From assembly GCF_963662255.1 (NCBI RefSeq), contig NC_085046.1:96303324-96367323 (forward strand): a stretch of 64,000 nucleotides of DNA. Direction: 5' to 3'. Made by a program: the position numbers and the translations under genes. The notes under the pieces were generated by a model. It saw only the letters and a program-made list of their open reading frames with translations. It did not search any database and had not been told where the DNA came from. Shown here piece by piece: positions 13,040 to 26,689 of the stretch. Within the stretch, counting starts at the first letter, position 1. Every line of letters begins with the position of its first letter. The DNA comes from Cinclus cinclus. Lineage: Eukaryota; Chordata; Aves; Passeriformes; Cinclidae.

Positions 13040-16000
13040 AATTGGAGAATACATTCTTAAATCACAACACTGACACATTTAAGTATTCAGTGTTATGTTA
13101 GGATGAATAGCCAAAAATATAAGGAATTTTCCCATTCCAAAAATGCAGAAACATTGGTGTTTATTTAAGATTCCTGAATTCATATCCTCTTATAATTTTT
13201 TTTTCTCTGAGGCATGTTATCATAAAACTATGATTTATATAACATTACTTCTTGCAGGTCAGTATGTTTAAGGGTAAAAAATTATTGAGAAGTTGAGCAG
13301 GTAGACAATGTTTTCTTTACTTTTTCTACATGTGGGGAAGTCTTAGATTCAATAGTTTTCTTCTCTGAATCATCTTTATTGAGATATCCCCAAAATGTAA
13401 CTATATTTAATTTGTAAATATTTTCTGTGGGAATGTTTAATGTCCATTTAACTTCTCCTTTGAGGTTAAAGAATACAAACTGAGGAATCCTATCCCTTAT
13501 GTTACTGAATAAGGCATGCCTATAGATTAATCCAATTTTGGGTGTTTGATTGTTCAATTAAATTACACGCAGAACGGGGAAAAAGCAAATTGAACTATTG
13601 CACCTTTATCCATCTGTACCACTCAGCCATCCTACTTAAAGAAAGATAACATGGTGCATGGAAATAGAGGCATTTTTCCTAATGGTTGACCCTCCTCCAT
13701 AGAGAGAAAGGGACATCCCTTGTCACTGAATTTTTGTTCTGGATTAGGTAACCTGACTTCTACAGGGCTAGAGCTAAACTACAGGGGTGGTCACAGCAGG
13801 TGTGAAATTGCTAAAGCCTCCCTCCTCTCAGCCCACTCCCTTCATTACCTTCACTGACAAGCCACAAGAGACTTTTTGGCCTGGCCATTTTCCAGTTGGT
13901 CATGTTTGCAGGTAAAGAAGTGGTAGCTGGGGTGGTTTCCCTTCTGGCTGTCTCCTGCTTCACTGCACTGCCACACTCAAGGCCTTTCTTTCTGGTGGTG
14001 ACAGCCTTCTGCAAGAATATTTGCCACTCTTTCTGCATTATTGCTACAGGCCTATCTGTTAAATCTTAAATACTAATGAATCATTAAAAAGTATTAACAT
14101 ATTTGCTGGCCTTACATGTGTGTCTTATTCTTCACAGTTTTATAGAAATTTCTATTAAAAATCTCATTACAGAGATTATTGTGACATGCTTTGAAACAGC
14201 AGCATTCATTACATATTATCTATGTATTGGAATTTGGGAAAATTAATGCACCAGGAAATGAAATGACTCACCCAGGGTCTCTGAAGATGTACGTTCAACT
14301 CATGATTAAAGTCCAAGCTGTAGATCTGCATTGTGTTTGCTGCACAATCTTTATTGCTGTTTCTCTTTTTTTCTTTAAACCACATCAGTTTTACATTAAG
14401 CTGGAAAATTCCACTGTGCTGCTTTTGTTGTCAAATGTAATTGGCATTTAGCCAATTATTTTAGTTAAATGCAGATTGTTTGTGAGGGTTCCCTCCCTTT
14501 ACTTTGGGGTTCAAAGCTTGGAGAGAAAATGGGATAACTGGGAAAGGAGAGCCAGGCTGTGGGGAAAGATGGGCAGAGAAATGGAGAGGCAGAGACCAAA
14601 AAACTGCTCAATTGATGGAGTGACTGTGAAAAGTGCTGCTGCTGCTGTTGTGAGTCTTGTATCCACAAATGGTCAGAGTTGTCAGAGTTACACAGATGTT
14701 CCAGCCTTTCAGTGTGGGTGTAGGGAGGAAAGAAGGTTAGAGGTGAGGGAAGAATGAGGAGGAGGCTGTGAGGGAGCTGCACATTGGGCTTGTCCATACA
14801 TCATTGGGCTTTTCCTTACATTAACTGCCCAGGTGGGTATTGTGGAGATGGTAGATATGTATTTTCATAGGTTACATCTCCTGTAAAAATATGATGTTTT
14901 ATGTGTCTACTTCCAAATTGGATGAGCGGAATCCGCTTTTCACACTGCCTACAGCTTTCTCATTTATGTCTTGCAGATGTGCTGCCCTTGTCTCTCTAGG
15001 GTGCTTGTGCTGGTGTCCAGAGAGGACTTCAATTGCAGCCTTTAGGGGGGAGACCCAGCAATGCCCTGGTTACAGGGTGATTTTTTAGCAGCTATGATGA
15101 GTGATCCTTGGGCCAGCTGCTCAAAAATTCCTGACATTTGTAGTGATTGTGTCTGTTGTAGAACAAATAAATATCCTTAGACATCAACATGTCATCAATA
15201 CTTAGTCATCTGAAGGGGTTAGAAAATTATTTCTTAACTTCTGTTTTGCTTTCACTGCCAGATGGAGAGAAATGAACAAGAAATTCAGAGCAATAAAATT
15301 GCAATTTATCTATATAGACAGATAAGTGAAGAATAATTTTCATTTAAGGGAATACGTCTTCATTTTGCAGACATCCTGAATATATCTTAGTTTTAGTTTG
15401 CGAAAACAGATGTGTGAAAAAATTCATTTGTAATAACAATAGTAAAGAAATTAACATATGTTTATATTTTTCATTCCACTTTAGATTTTGTGGAACACCA
15501 CTCATCTGTAAACTACTATGTGCACATGTATTATTGCATAAAGAATAGTATTTCAGGTTAGAGATGTACTTTGTTTTTCTTTTCCTCTTCTGAAGCTGCA
15601 ATGTGAGAACTGCTAGCCAGAAGGTTGAAGATTTAAATGTGGGATCAGTATAGTTCCAATGTAGCAGATTTAAAGCTGTAATGCCACAGAGCATCCAGGA
15701 ATCTGACCATTTTGACTAATAAATCCTTTCAAATACAAAATCTGAAGTATAGTATCTAAAGCTTCCCATTTCCTGCTTTTATCAGTAATGCTTCTGTGTT
15801 TCCTGAAACAAGCTAAATGCAAGTTAATCTTTTGATCTGTTTGAAAAGATAACTTTGTCATGCAAATAAAATGAGGCTCAGTCTCCAGTTCAGTTCGCTT
15901 CCATTTAGATTTTTATACTGGGCATCAGAGGGACTAATGACTATCTGGATGTACCCTATGAATCCAGAGTTTGGATTGTCCATGACACTTTCAATTGCTC

Positions 16001-16329
16001 AATTGAAATATAAGTAAGTAGTACTCTTAGGAAATCTGCAGCTGCTTAAAAAACCTGTGTCCTGTCATAAGACTTTATTAATCCTCAAAGCCTGCACTTC
16101 TGTGAGGTTCCAGTACTTGAAAAAATTCACAGAATATTGAAGTAACTGGAATAAAAACAGTACACAAATGAAAAAACAGAGTCAATAACAATATTAATTG
16201 ATGTGCTAAAAATAATTTGGAAAGTTAAGCTCAGGCTTTTAAGAAAATATTTCACATAAAACATTATTCTATATTTTAAGATTTTTTAATTATTATTATT
16301 TGTAACATGTCTGGTGAATCTGTGAGTGT
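13040..16329. other. Intergenic sequence, no gene recognised
   Basis: Mixed AT-rich DNA. A more GC-rich patch at 14500-14780 has overlapping open frames on both strands (93 and 110 codons) but no domain, splice pattern or conserved motif. Nothing can be named with support. Confidence 0.5.
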
Positions 16330-16535
16330 GGTGAGGCACAGGAGTAGTTCTCCCTGAAAAGTTCTGCATGTCCCATCCCTGTAAACATTCAAGGCCATGT
16401 TGGATGGGGCTCTGAGCAACAACCTGGTCTTGTGGAAGGTGTCCCTGCTCATGGCAAGCAGGTTCAAACTGTATGGTCTCTAAGGTCCCTTCCAGCCCAA
16501 ATCACTGTACGGTGCTGCAATTCTGACTCTATGAA
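16330..16535 (+). mobile_element. CR1 LINE 3' end fragment (sense)
   Basis: The CR1 3' UTR is readable in order: CATCCCTGTAAACATTCAAG, GTTGGATGGGGCTCTGAGCA, ACCTGGTCTTGTGGAAGGTG, TCCCTGCTCATGGCA and AAGGTCCCTTCCAGCCC. It ends with degenerate ATTCTATG-like octamers near 16520-16535. Plus-strand orientation, 5' truncated. Confidence 0.95.
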
Positions 16536-16655
16536 TTCAAAGTATACCACCTCTTCATAAAAGAAAAACACAATCCTGTTTAGAGGAATACAGTATCTCC
16601 AATAATTTCACTTACTGAAAACTGTGAAGAAGATTTGAAGATTTCCCACACAGGA

Positions 16656-16675
16656 GAAAAAAAAAAAAAAAAAAA
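16656..16675. repeat. Poly(A) tract (about 19 A)
   Basis: An uninterrupted A run beginning near 16657, followed by A-rich sequence to about 16735. No retrocopy is recognisable immediately upstream. Confidence 0.9.
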
Positions 16676-17151
16676 GGAAATCACTTGTAAAAGCAGAAAC
16701 AAAAAAAAACACAAGGAAAGAAAAAGGGAAAAAAAAGTCAAGGTTTATTGACAGCTTCCACTGAAAGTCAGATTTCTTCTTTCCCACAGAGTCAGTTCCC
16801 ATAAGAAGAAAATTAATAAAACACTTGAAATTTCTGTGAAAATTGTTGCAGATAACAGGAACACAATAATCATGTCAGCTTAAGAGATTGAGAAGAGTAA
16901 CCTTTATAAGTTTTTTCTAAATTTTGACAAAAAGATACGTTACTAATCATGTATTTATTTAAGTATACTAGCTTTTATTTGTTTCTAAAAGTAAGTATAT
17001 TCAGGTAGTACAGCTTTTTGAGTCAAAAAGTTGTATAGAGAAGAATTTATTAATTTGGTGGATTTGTTGGTAAGGTGAAGTAGAAATAACTGTTACTGTA
17101 ACAATGTGGAATTACAGTGGCAAAATGGACTAATTGGAAACACTGATAATC

Positions 17152-17190
17152 CTGGAATCATTTAGGTTGAAAAAGACCTGTATGTTGTAT
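17152..17190 (-). mobile_element. Short CR1 LINE 3' remnant (antisense)
   Basis: CTGGAATCATTTAGGTTGAA followed by AAAGACCTG matches the complement of the CR1 3' terminus. Similarity fades after about 40 bases, so this is a very short or badly decayed copy. Confidence 0.65.
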
Positions 17191-19449
17191 TATCCTGAAG
17201 GATGACTAGTGTTATACAGATAAATATATGCAGATTCTGATTTCCAATCAGGTTGTTCCATTGTGGAAGGTGTTTTAAGCAGCTCTGATGCTGACTCCTT
17301 CTCAAGCTTGTGCAGGCTATTACTCACCTGAAATACTTAACTTCTATCGCCAGCTTTTGTTCAAATTACAATTATTTATTCATTAGAGAATTTCAATGGA
17401 TTGATTCAAGCGTACTTTTGACTTCAAATTAATCATATTGTTCCAGTTTCAAGCAGCTCCATAAAAACAGGGTTTTCCAAAGTGCAAAAATGCTTGCAGT
17501 TGTCCCAAGAAAAATCCATTAAAAATGTAAGAGTGAGCTTGTTTTGACAAATTTCAACATGAGTCATGAATAGTCAGGATTCTTACACCTTTGAACAAGA
17601 ATTTTCAAGCTGCATAATTTTGATCCAAAAATAATACCTCATGACTTATTATCACAAATAAATCCTCAGACCTTAAGATGTTACTTTTTATAGCTAGTCA
17701 CCGATTTATGACCTATAGAAGCTGTCTTATCTTCTCTTTGATTTTTTTAATCCCTGAATAATAGATGGATGTTGAACTGTGGTGTCTGAAAAACAGTTCA
17801 TTTTGGATACATAGCATGCAAAAATTCTGTTTTCTTCTGCTGATGAACCCTGAAGATCCCTGCTTCATCAGTTATTATAGTATCCATGCATATTGCTGTA
17901 GATTCATTGGTAATGAAAACTTTACTCTGAGATTGATTTTTGTGGGAATTTAGACAATTTCTGATGCAACTTCACTGGGGCCTTCAACTTGGTGTTTCTC
18001 AGAATGTTAAAGTAAAAACCACATGGTGTTTTTCGTATTCCAAAAGTGAAAATATCCTGTTAGGGGGGCACTAGATGTGCAGAGATTGAATAAAATCATG
18101 TCAATGTATGTGTGTGAATCACAACTGATTCCATTCTCTTTGAAGGTGAGCACACAGTTCTTTTTATTATTGGCCTCTAGCTTTGTGGAAGCAAGGTTGC
18201 TTTCTTATTCCTAGCTAGCATCTTTCAGTTTTTTGTCATACCACAACAGATATATTCTCAGTTCAGTAATGGGGCTTGGACAAATTTTAACAGCTCAGTG
18301 ACATTTACAAATTAGACGTAATAATATTTGTAGGTTTTGGGGTGTTTTTCAGCAAATTTGTTTTTGCAGTGTTTTGCTTGTAGTGCTACCAAAGATTTTT
18401 CTGGGTTTCTCTACGAATTTAATTTTCAGTTATGTTAATACTGAAACTGAATTTCTGTGTATTCTTTAGCTAGCATGGAAACATAGTTTGCAGATTAATC
18501 TACAAAGCTGACTGAGAAAGTGTATCTGCAGTGCATATATATAAAAAAAAGCTGTGATAATCCAGACGTACTGGATGTTACATAATGTAACTCATAAGGA
18601 AAATACAGCTGTCTTGCATCCAGTTTATGGCATACATACCAAAGACAAAAACAAATGAAGAATTTATTTTGAAAATAGTCCTTATCCTTCATCAAGAGCA
18701 CTTCAAAAGGTGGTGGTCTCCATTATAAATAGTATTTTCTACATTGTAACTAACCCAGATGGAATTTTGAAAAAGGTAATAGAAATTACTCAGTCAGAGT
18801 GATACAAATTACTCAGGTCACCATTAAAAAAAAAAAAATCAGATATTTGCAAGACAGAAACCTATGCCAATTCAGGGAGCATCTGGCATTGCAACTTTTT
18901 CTTTAAAAAAAACCTTTTTAAAAAAACAGAAAAGGGAAGAAGGAGAGAAAAAAATCTAGTTATGCCCATGTACTTTCTGTGTAGCTGTCCATGTACTTTC
19001 CAAAAACTTTGTAATTACCTAACCACTTATCACATTTGGTTTCCCTTTCAGACCCATGATTAAGAGGAGAAGGAACTCTTTTCTAGCAATTTTCTATGCA
19101 TGCCTATTCAACATGGGTCAACTGAAAATTGAAAACTTAGAAGAATCATTATGTACATGTGACAGAATAGCCTTCAAAGATAAGCAGCCGTCAGTTTTAT
19201 TGTTTTGTTGATTTGTTAGTCTCAATGTAGAAAGATTATACTCCTCTTTCCCTTTCTCCAGAGTGAAAATAGATGCCATTCAACATTTGATTGTATTTCC
19301 CAGCAAGGAAATGAAAAGGAAATTTCTGTTCCTAGCTTTTGAAAGATAGGCAAAACAGATATCTTATTTGGTTCAATCCCAGCTGACTTCTGGCAGTGCA
19401 AAGCCCTTATTCACAGTGGGTTCATTCTCTATATAATTCTGAAAGTCAG

Positions 19450-19630
19450 ATGCAGTAGAGATCTGGAAGCTCATTTAGTCCTTTTTCTAGCCAAGGCAGC
19501 ACTGATACCAGCTGCTTGTTCCTGGATATCTGTGCTAGAGTTCATCTTAAATGATGCAAGAAACAAGGCAGTCACCTTCCTGTGGGAAGATCCTCTTCAG
19601 TCCAACACGTCTATTAGGCAATCACCTGAC
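19450..19630 (-). mobile_element. Ancient CR1/L3-like LINE remnant (antisense)
   Basis: The wording resembles the older CR1/L3 3' region seen in reptiles and birds, in antisense: a GGAAGCTCATTTAGTCC start, GCCAAGGCAG, AGTTCATCTTAAATGATGCA and a CCTGTGGGAAGAT...CAGTCCAAC end. It is far more diverged than the other CR1 copies here. The assignment is from memory. Confidence 0.45.
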
Positions 19631-21749
19631 AGATTTGAGTACCCTGTAAACCACACAAAAAGTGGATTTGGTACCAGAGGCAAGTTTTTAAAAATGATTC
19701 TGTAGGATTCAGTATTCTCAGCATGTGGGATTTCTCTCTTGGTTTGAGCACACTAAAAATGAAGCCTTAATCAACAACAAACCCCTCATGTTTCAAGTAT
19801 GTGTATTTAAAGCAGTTACAAAGGTAGATAATAATTTTGAATATAAATTAATAATTTTTCATTTAAAGAATCAAGATTTCTGAGACCAATCCTGTTCAGC
19901 TCCTGGTAGATATGTATAAAAATTATCTAATCTGAGGAGAATGAAGTGTATCACCAGTAAAAATAAATATTACAGCTTTAATCTACACTGCAAATTAAAT
20001 ATGTTATTAAAACCAGACTCTAGAGAATGTATTTATTTACAAAATAGTCATAGTAGAACTGTTGTCAGTCAGGCTTTATCTTACTTTACCAGTAACTTTG
20101 TCAGTACCAAGTATTTTAACTCCTGGATGAAATGTTGCTGGGGTTTTTTTTGATGTTTTTGTTTTGTGCACCAGGGTAAGAGTATTGAGATAGTTGAGTC
20201 TTAATCTCATATTTTACTGTATATGGATCTCTTTCTAAAAGTTTCACATAAAACGTAATTGGGGTCCTGATATATTAAATGCTTTTTAAGGTATCTTTTT
20301 TTAATGGAATAAAGAAATCTGGCCATATAGATTGGCCAATACTAGAATGATCACTTTATAGGTAATTAAACATTTTTCCAATTACAATATGGATTTTTTT
20401 GCTAGGATTTATAAGTTATTGATTTCCAATAGACATTACTTTTCTAAAAGCATTAATTTATCTTCAGTCCCCCAGATAAATAAACAACTCACTGCAAAAT
20501 CCATTTTGTCTTCTTCAGTTAATCAACAAAAATGTAATAGGCTAATTTTTTTTTCTTGTGATTTGCATGGTGTCTAATGCTTTGTAATTCATGCTTTTAG
20601 TTTTAAATATTGATTGGCTGAGCTAATGTTATGAAGTGTGTGCCTGTAAAAGCATGCAACTTTGTGGACACATATATTCAAAATGAAACTTAAGCTTGCT
20701 CTGTGAATTGGCACAGTGAAGTTAGATAGGTATTATTAAAGTTTTTGTGTCAATCAAAACTGAAGCCTGGTTTATAATTTAAATCACGCCACCAAGGCAT
20801 TGAAAATTGTCAGGTTTTCTCTATAATGACCTGTTACTGTTGGACACAGAGACATTCCTGCTCCAACTTAAGCAGGTAACTGTGCCATTGAGGAATCTGC
20901 AGTGTATACTTCAATGAAAGCTGACAGCAGAATATAGATGTAGAATATATGATTGGCTTTCAAAATTTCCATTGAAAGGAAATAGCAGAAATAAATGGAA
21001 ATAATGCCATATGGTATTATGCTCATGATGGAGATTTCTTAACTAGACTAAATGTGAAATGTTCTTCACATGTCAATCATATCTGCTTGCATTTACATAA
21101 ATTTGAATAAAGTATCTTGGACTAACTTTTGCTGTCTTGCAAAACAATGAATGTTTCTGCACTCAATCTGTTCAAAGTTGCTCTAATGCTTCATTCCTGG
21201 TAATCAACAGAGGTCATGAGTCTGATTCTGCTTTCCTATGTGCTTTATGTAATTTTTAAAAGTACAAATACAAAGTGATAAAATTTAGTGTGATTCTGAT
21301 CTGCATAATTTGAATCCTTGAGTACTGATCCTTAATGAGTAAAGATTTCAGGGGTTATCTAATGGTGACAGCAGTGTCACCAGATCCAGAAACTCTAGTG
21401 GCTACAAACCCTGACAGTACAGGATCAAGATGTTAAAAAAGGTTGGGGATCATGGTTAGCTTTTTAAAAACAAAAACAGAAAGAGAAGAAATAAATGAGG
21501 TATTTAGAAAACATTAAGCATGTTTTTCTTAGTATTTTGATAGTATCTTTATTTATTTTCCTTTAGAGTAAAGGTATCTTTATGAAAAGAATGTCCATGG
21601 TGGTTGCACTCTTTCATATGTGGAAAGGATGCTATTGAGTGATTAAGAGATCACAACAGATTTATAGTGCCTGAGGTGTCAAAAGAATACTGGAAAAAAC
21701 TCTATTTAGGACTCTTCTTGTGGCTCAGTCTCTGGTCACAGAACAGCAA

Positions 21750-21779
21750 TTCACCCCACCATGATCTGAGTGGGGTGAA
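21750..21779. repeat. Perfect 10-bp inverted repeat
   Basis: Arms TTCACCCCAC (21750-21759) and GTGGGGTGAA (21770-21779) flank a 10-base spacer and would form a GC-rich hairpin. No function is evident. Confidence 0.9.
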
Positions 21780-21938
21780 CACAGTTCTTTTTCAATCGGA
21801 CAAAAAAGTGAGGAAAAAAATATATGGCTGTGCTGGCATAAGGACCTGAGATCCTAGGTGACATAGGAGACTATAACTCTCATTGCAGAGATCTTCTCTT
21901 GGTACTGTCCTCCTTGTTGGTAGATGGAAGAACCTAGA

Positions 21939-21968
21939 ATTGGTGATAAATCACCACTTATCACCAAT
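21939..21968. repeat. Perfect 11-bp inverted repeat
   Basis: Arms ATTGGTGATAA (21939-21949) and TTATCACCAAT (21958-21968) flank an 8-base loop, which itself repeats ATCACCA of the arm. Confidence 0.9.
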
Positions 21969-22438
21969 TACATAAAATTTTTGATGCAGTCATTCTAGTG
22001 GTTTATTTTATTTTATTTTTTTACTAGATGTGCTCTTAACTTAGTCCTGGAGATTTATCAGAATATATAATAAAAATCTTAGACATATATTATTCCTTTT
22101 GCCATTAATTTTGGCTGAATGTTTCCTATGGCAGTTGTGAAACCGTTGAGAGGGGTCTCTTGCAGACTGCACAGTTAGCTTTCTTTATGGACAGTGACTG
22201 AAACAGTTACTGAAACAGACTGGCAGAAAAGAAATAATATTCAGGGTATTATATCAGAAACATCACATGTTATGTAGCTACAGGATATTCTTACTTGTGG
22301 GTGCAGTGCTGAAATTCTGCACCATAATTATGAGGAACTTGAGAGTTTGTGCTGCCTCTTTTACACATGAATGTATGGGTAAAGAACACTCTAGTTATCC
22401 CACAGGAAGATACTTGCCAGCTGGGTGAATCTGAGGCT

Positions 22439-22440
<2 letters not shown>

Positions 22441-22471
<31 letters not shown>
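22441..22471. repeat. Poly(T) tract, 31 T
   Basis: An uninterrupted run of T. On the minus strand it is a 31-base A tail, but the sequence on its tail-proximal side (22472 onward, read on the minus strand) is not a gene copy I recognise. Confidence 0.95.
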
Positions 22472-25400
22472 CCTGCAGAGTGAGCACATATCTAACAGTT
22501 TTCAGAACTGAATTCAAGGGACTTTTTTTTATCCTCAATGTTCCCACATTTTATGAGTCACAAATTCTCCTGCACTAAGCAGACAAAACTCATACTTTCA
22601 GAGAAAAATCCTTTACATATTTTCTAAGATACACTGATTATGTAAGAATAGCATATATCTTTATTCCATCATTCTTAATGAACAGTTTAAAAGAGTAGTT
22701 TCTGTAGTTTCTTATGTACAATACTTAGGTATATATGTCTGAAAACTGATTCTAAGTTCAGTATAAAATGTGAAGAGCAGAGATTGAAGTCACTGCTAAT
22801 AGAAGAAGCATTAGAATTGGAGATGTCACACGGGAATCATTGATCATTGAAAAGTTGTTAATTCATGAACTTGCTGACTGGAAGAAAGCGTATTTGAAGC
22901 TGCAGGTTTTGAAACTTTAATCTCAAATGGAAGAGTGAGAGAAAGCAGTGTGCTGGGACAATCCATTGGACGGGGCTGTATGGAGGTGTATCTTACACTT
23001 TTTATCCCGGGTGACCACTCAAAACACATTAAACAATTGTGACATTTCACCAATTGCCAGCCATGTATCTCACAGCAGCAAATCAGCAACAGGAATTCCT
23101 GCAATCCTTCTTCCTTTTGCTTTAAACTATTAACTTTTGCAAAGAAATGTATAGAGAAAGGATATGTTTATAATCTTTGGCACATCAAAAGAAAAATTGA
23201 ATTACTTTAATTTATAATCGTGTTGGAAAAAATATTGGTAAAATTCCTTTTTCCTTCATATGATGTGCATTGTCTTTTTCTGGTTTGTCCAGGTATTTGT
23301 TTACATTTGGCTACTCAAGGTATGGATACATTTATTTGCTTAATCCTTTTCCACCCCTGTCTTTAGTCCTTTGGTTCTTTTCTGTTCTGTTAAAGCCATC
23401 AGGTACAAAAGTTATTCATCTGCAATGGGATTTTTTAAAAGTATGAATAAAGTATCAACTTAAAAAAAGATTTTAATGAATTATTCTGGCTAGGAAATTC
23501 AGGTTTTGTCATGTCATCTACATATCTGCCTCAAAGTTCTTAGTTTGTTGTTTTTCAGCTGTACTTGACTCCATGGAACATTACAATGAGGGTGTATAAA
23601 CAGAAAGGCTAAGACAAGGTCAACAAACATTGTGTTAAAAAATGTGATTTCCATTAGTATCTATACATGTAGAATTTAAGACTTCTCAAATCTGAAGTGT
23701 ATTCCTTTCTTGTTCCCAATCTGGCAAAATAAATTTGTGAAAATTCACATGCAAAATGCCTTGCAGGCCCAGGGCTCTGTTGAATTTAATGGATATATCT
23801 TAAGCTCCCTGTACAGACACTGCACAAAACTTTCTGTTGTACTCTCATATCCATGATGATACATGATGTACCATTGCTACTTTGTAAGAACTTTCTATTG
23901 TCATTGCCCATAGTGATAATATTACCCTTTTCTGTCTTGCCCTTATTGAAAGTACGAAGAATTTCTTTGTCAGCTTCTGTTCAGCACAATAATTTTCCCA
24001 TTTCCAGACCACTGTATTAATGCCTCCTACACAACCACAAGCTGTCTTCTGACTCATGCTGCATTGAGAAGTACTGATAAGTTCATCTGGCTTCATGTGC
24101 TTCACACATCCTTCCAAAACCACTTAGCCTTATAATAGTCAGCTCTCTAGGCTGCTTTGCTTTAAAATGCATTAGTCCATGAATTAAGAATTTTAAAGTT
24201 TACACTGAAATGTAATTAGAATGTTGATTACTTCACATTTAACAGAAGCAGAAATTATTAAACGATTTGTGAAGAACTTTGTGAGGCAGAACTCAATCAG
24301 CTAAAATTGGATCAGAAATCTTAATATAGACAATGAGCAAATTTACAATGCAAATTTAACTTAAAATATAAGATATAATAAACATCATTAGAGATATCAT
24401 AAACTGATATTGATCTACTATGTGCCATGCCTTTGCCACACATCTAGCTAGAAAATTAAAAGTCTTCAGCAGTGATATATATGTGATGTATAAACTATTT
24501 AATTAAAAACTGGCCTTTATGGCAGAAAAGTATTGTATGTTTATTTACATTAAAAATAAATTATGTTATAATTACTGGGAATGTTTTAGTCCTTTGTTTG
24601 TATATTTGCCTTTTCAGAACTGTTAATTTTAACAAGAAATTTTATATATTTGGAAAACTGTTTATTTTCTCAGGAATTTTATTTCAGTTACATGTTAAAA
24701 TAGTGTTAGGTATTAGTTTGACTTTAAAATTTCCATTCTATGCTCTGAGTAGAATGGGAAAAATAATATTTTGATGTAGTGGCTTTTATATCCACAGTGT
24801 GAATTATTCAGAGTTGCATAATTCTTTGGGGTTTTTTTTGTTGGTACTGGGGGCCTGGGGGGATGGGGGTCTTCCTTTTTTTTTCACTTCTGTAATTGGG
24901 AATTGTGGGGTTTGGTTTTTTGTTTTTCTTTTTTAATTTTTGGGTAAATTGTTCTTTATGTCAATCAGTGACAATGGACAATTTTCTCAGGGGATATGTT
25001 TTGCCAGGAACTCAGAATGAGAATGGAAGTTCATTAATAGAGTATTTAAACACCAGATGTACCATGAAGTACACCCATTTTTAAAACAGAGTGATCAGCC
25101 TCTTCTCTGATAGCAAAGACAGAGCTTTTCTATTCTTGGCTAGTGTGATGATATCCATGCCACTCAACACTTACTTCTATATTAATGCTCTTCTGCCTGC
25201 CAAAAGCAGCACGTTGCATAGCTTTTTTTTCAAGTCCCTATTCACCTGAAATAACTTGCTTTCTATTTATCTCTGTCTCAATTTAGAATATGATTCATAG
25301 GTCTACAGTGAAAAATTATCAGACTTTCAAAGCACATGGAAGCAAGAACTAATCCTGAGGGATCTTCATTCTTTGGCTCCTAGATGCTGAGCTCCCCTGA

Positions 25401-25685
25401 GCCAGAATTATCTCTGTATCTTACACGGTGTCAGCCACATTGTCAGCACCTAATTAGAAAGCAAGAGGATGGAGACAAGTGAAGATGCCTTTTTCACACT
25501 TCTGCTGTGGTTATTGAACTGTTAAATGATGCTTTTCTTACCTTTTATCTTTTATGACGAACTAAGGATTTTATTCCCCTTCAGTATAAAATGCTAAAAG
25601 GAAAGGAACCAAACCAGCCCTGTTGGGAGAACAAGAGATGTCTCCTCTTCCTTTCTGAAGGAAAAGCTTAGATCCAAAGGAAAAC

Positions 25686-25732
25686 TCAGGTTGGAAGAGA
25701 CATTCCAATTCCTCTCATCCACCTCTCATCCA
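25686..25732 (-). mobile_element. Short CR1 LINE 3' remnant (antisense)
   Basis: CAGGTTGGAAGAGACATTCC followed by AATTCCTCTCATCCACC resembles the complement of the CR1 3' end. It is very short and lacks the terminal octamers, so confidence is moderate. Confidence 0.5.
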
Positions 25733-25918
25733 TTGTGCACGCACAAAACTCTTGTGAGGTAATACTGTGGCACATAACCAGCCTTAAGAGAATTTTCCCC
25801 ATTATATCTAACCTAGATATGTCCTAGTTAATAATGACTTTATTAATTGTAGTCTAAAAAAAAAAAAAAAAGAAAGTGTCATTGTCATTTTACCAGCCTT
25901 CATCCTTAATATTTTTGT

Positions 25919-26090
25919 CCAGAGAAGTTGTGGATTTCCCATCTCTGAAATTTTTTAATGCCAGGCTGGATGGAGCTCTGAGCAACTTGGTTCAATGGAA
26001 GTTGTCGCTTCCCACTGCAATGGGGTTGGAATTAAACCATCTTTAAGGACCCTTCCTGCACAATACATTTATGATTCTATGCTTCTGTGA
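25919..26090 (+). mobile_element. CR1 LINE 3' end fragment (sense)
   Basis: CAGAGAAGTTGTGGATTTCC, CCAGGCTGGATGGAGCTCTG, AGCAACTTGGTTCAATGGAA and CATCTTTAAGGACCCTTCCT are CR1 3' landmarks in order. The copy ends in ATGATTCTATGCTTCTGTG-type octamers. Plus strand, 5' truncated. Confidence 0.93.
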
Positions 26091-26689
26091 TACCTCTAGA
26101 CTAAACTAACACAGTTCTTTCAACTTTTCTTCTCAGTTCATGAGTCCAAATTTAATTGGTTCTTGTTCTCATCTCAATTTTCTCCCATTTGTGTAAAACC
26201 TTATTTCGATAGGATAAATAGTATTAAGTCATATTCCATCTAAAGGTCTTACCATTGCTTAAGGAAGCAGAAAAATTCCTTCTTTGTCCTGTATATAACT
26301 GTCTATTGACATACTTGAGAAAATTTGTCTTTTGGAAACAGACAACGTGATTGCATTTTTTATTTTACTTAGCTAGCAGTCAGAGCATCCAGATCCTTTT
26401 ATTCATCTCCGAGGAGTTGTTTTTAATTTTTTTTCCCTCTTCTTTTGAATTCTTACCATTTTGAATGTTCAGTTAGTTCCTAAGAATAATGATGCTATTG
26501 GGTACTCTTGGTTAATTTGTTTTCATTGGAATGTGCTATATTAAGGAAAAAAATGTAACATTCTGTACCCATGAGAACTGCCGTGCTTTTACCAAAGTAA
26601 GATAAAATTAGAAGGCGTGTTTTATATGTTCCATATGAGCATTGGTTTGATGAACATGTGTCAGATGGCTACTACAGCTACTACCCGAC

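Larger units (their letters stand above)
17191..25685. other. Gene-free AT-rich stretch
   Basis: More than 8 kb of AT-rich DNA, interrupted by a decayed CR1 at 19.45-19.63 kb, two hairpins at 21.75-21.97 kb, a long T tract at 22.44 kb and a G-run cluster at 24.85 kb. Open frames are short and look random. If CD226 once had its signal-peptide and first Ig exons here, I cannot recognise them. Confidence 0.5.

Noticed and set aside
14465..14797. Overlapping 93- and 110-codon frames on both strands in a GC-richer patch
   Set aside because: Low-complexity Ser/Pro/Gln-rich reading on one strand, no splice sites or motifs; cannot be supported as a gene.
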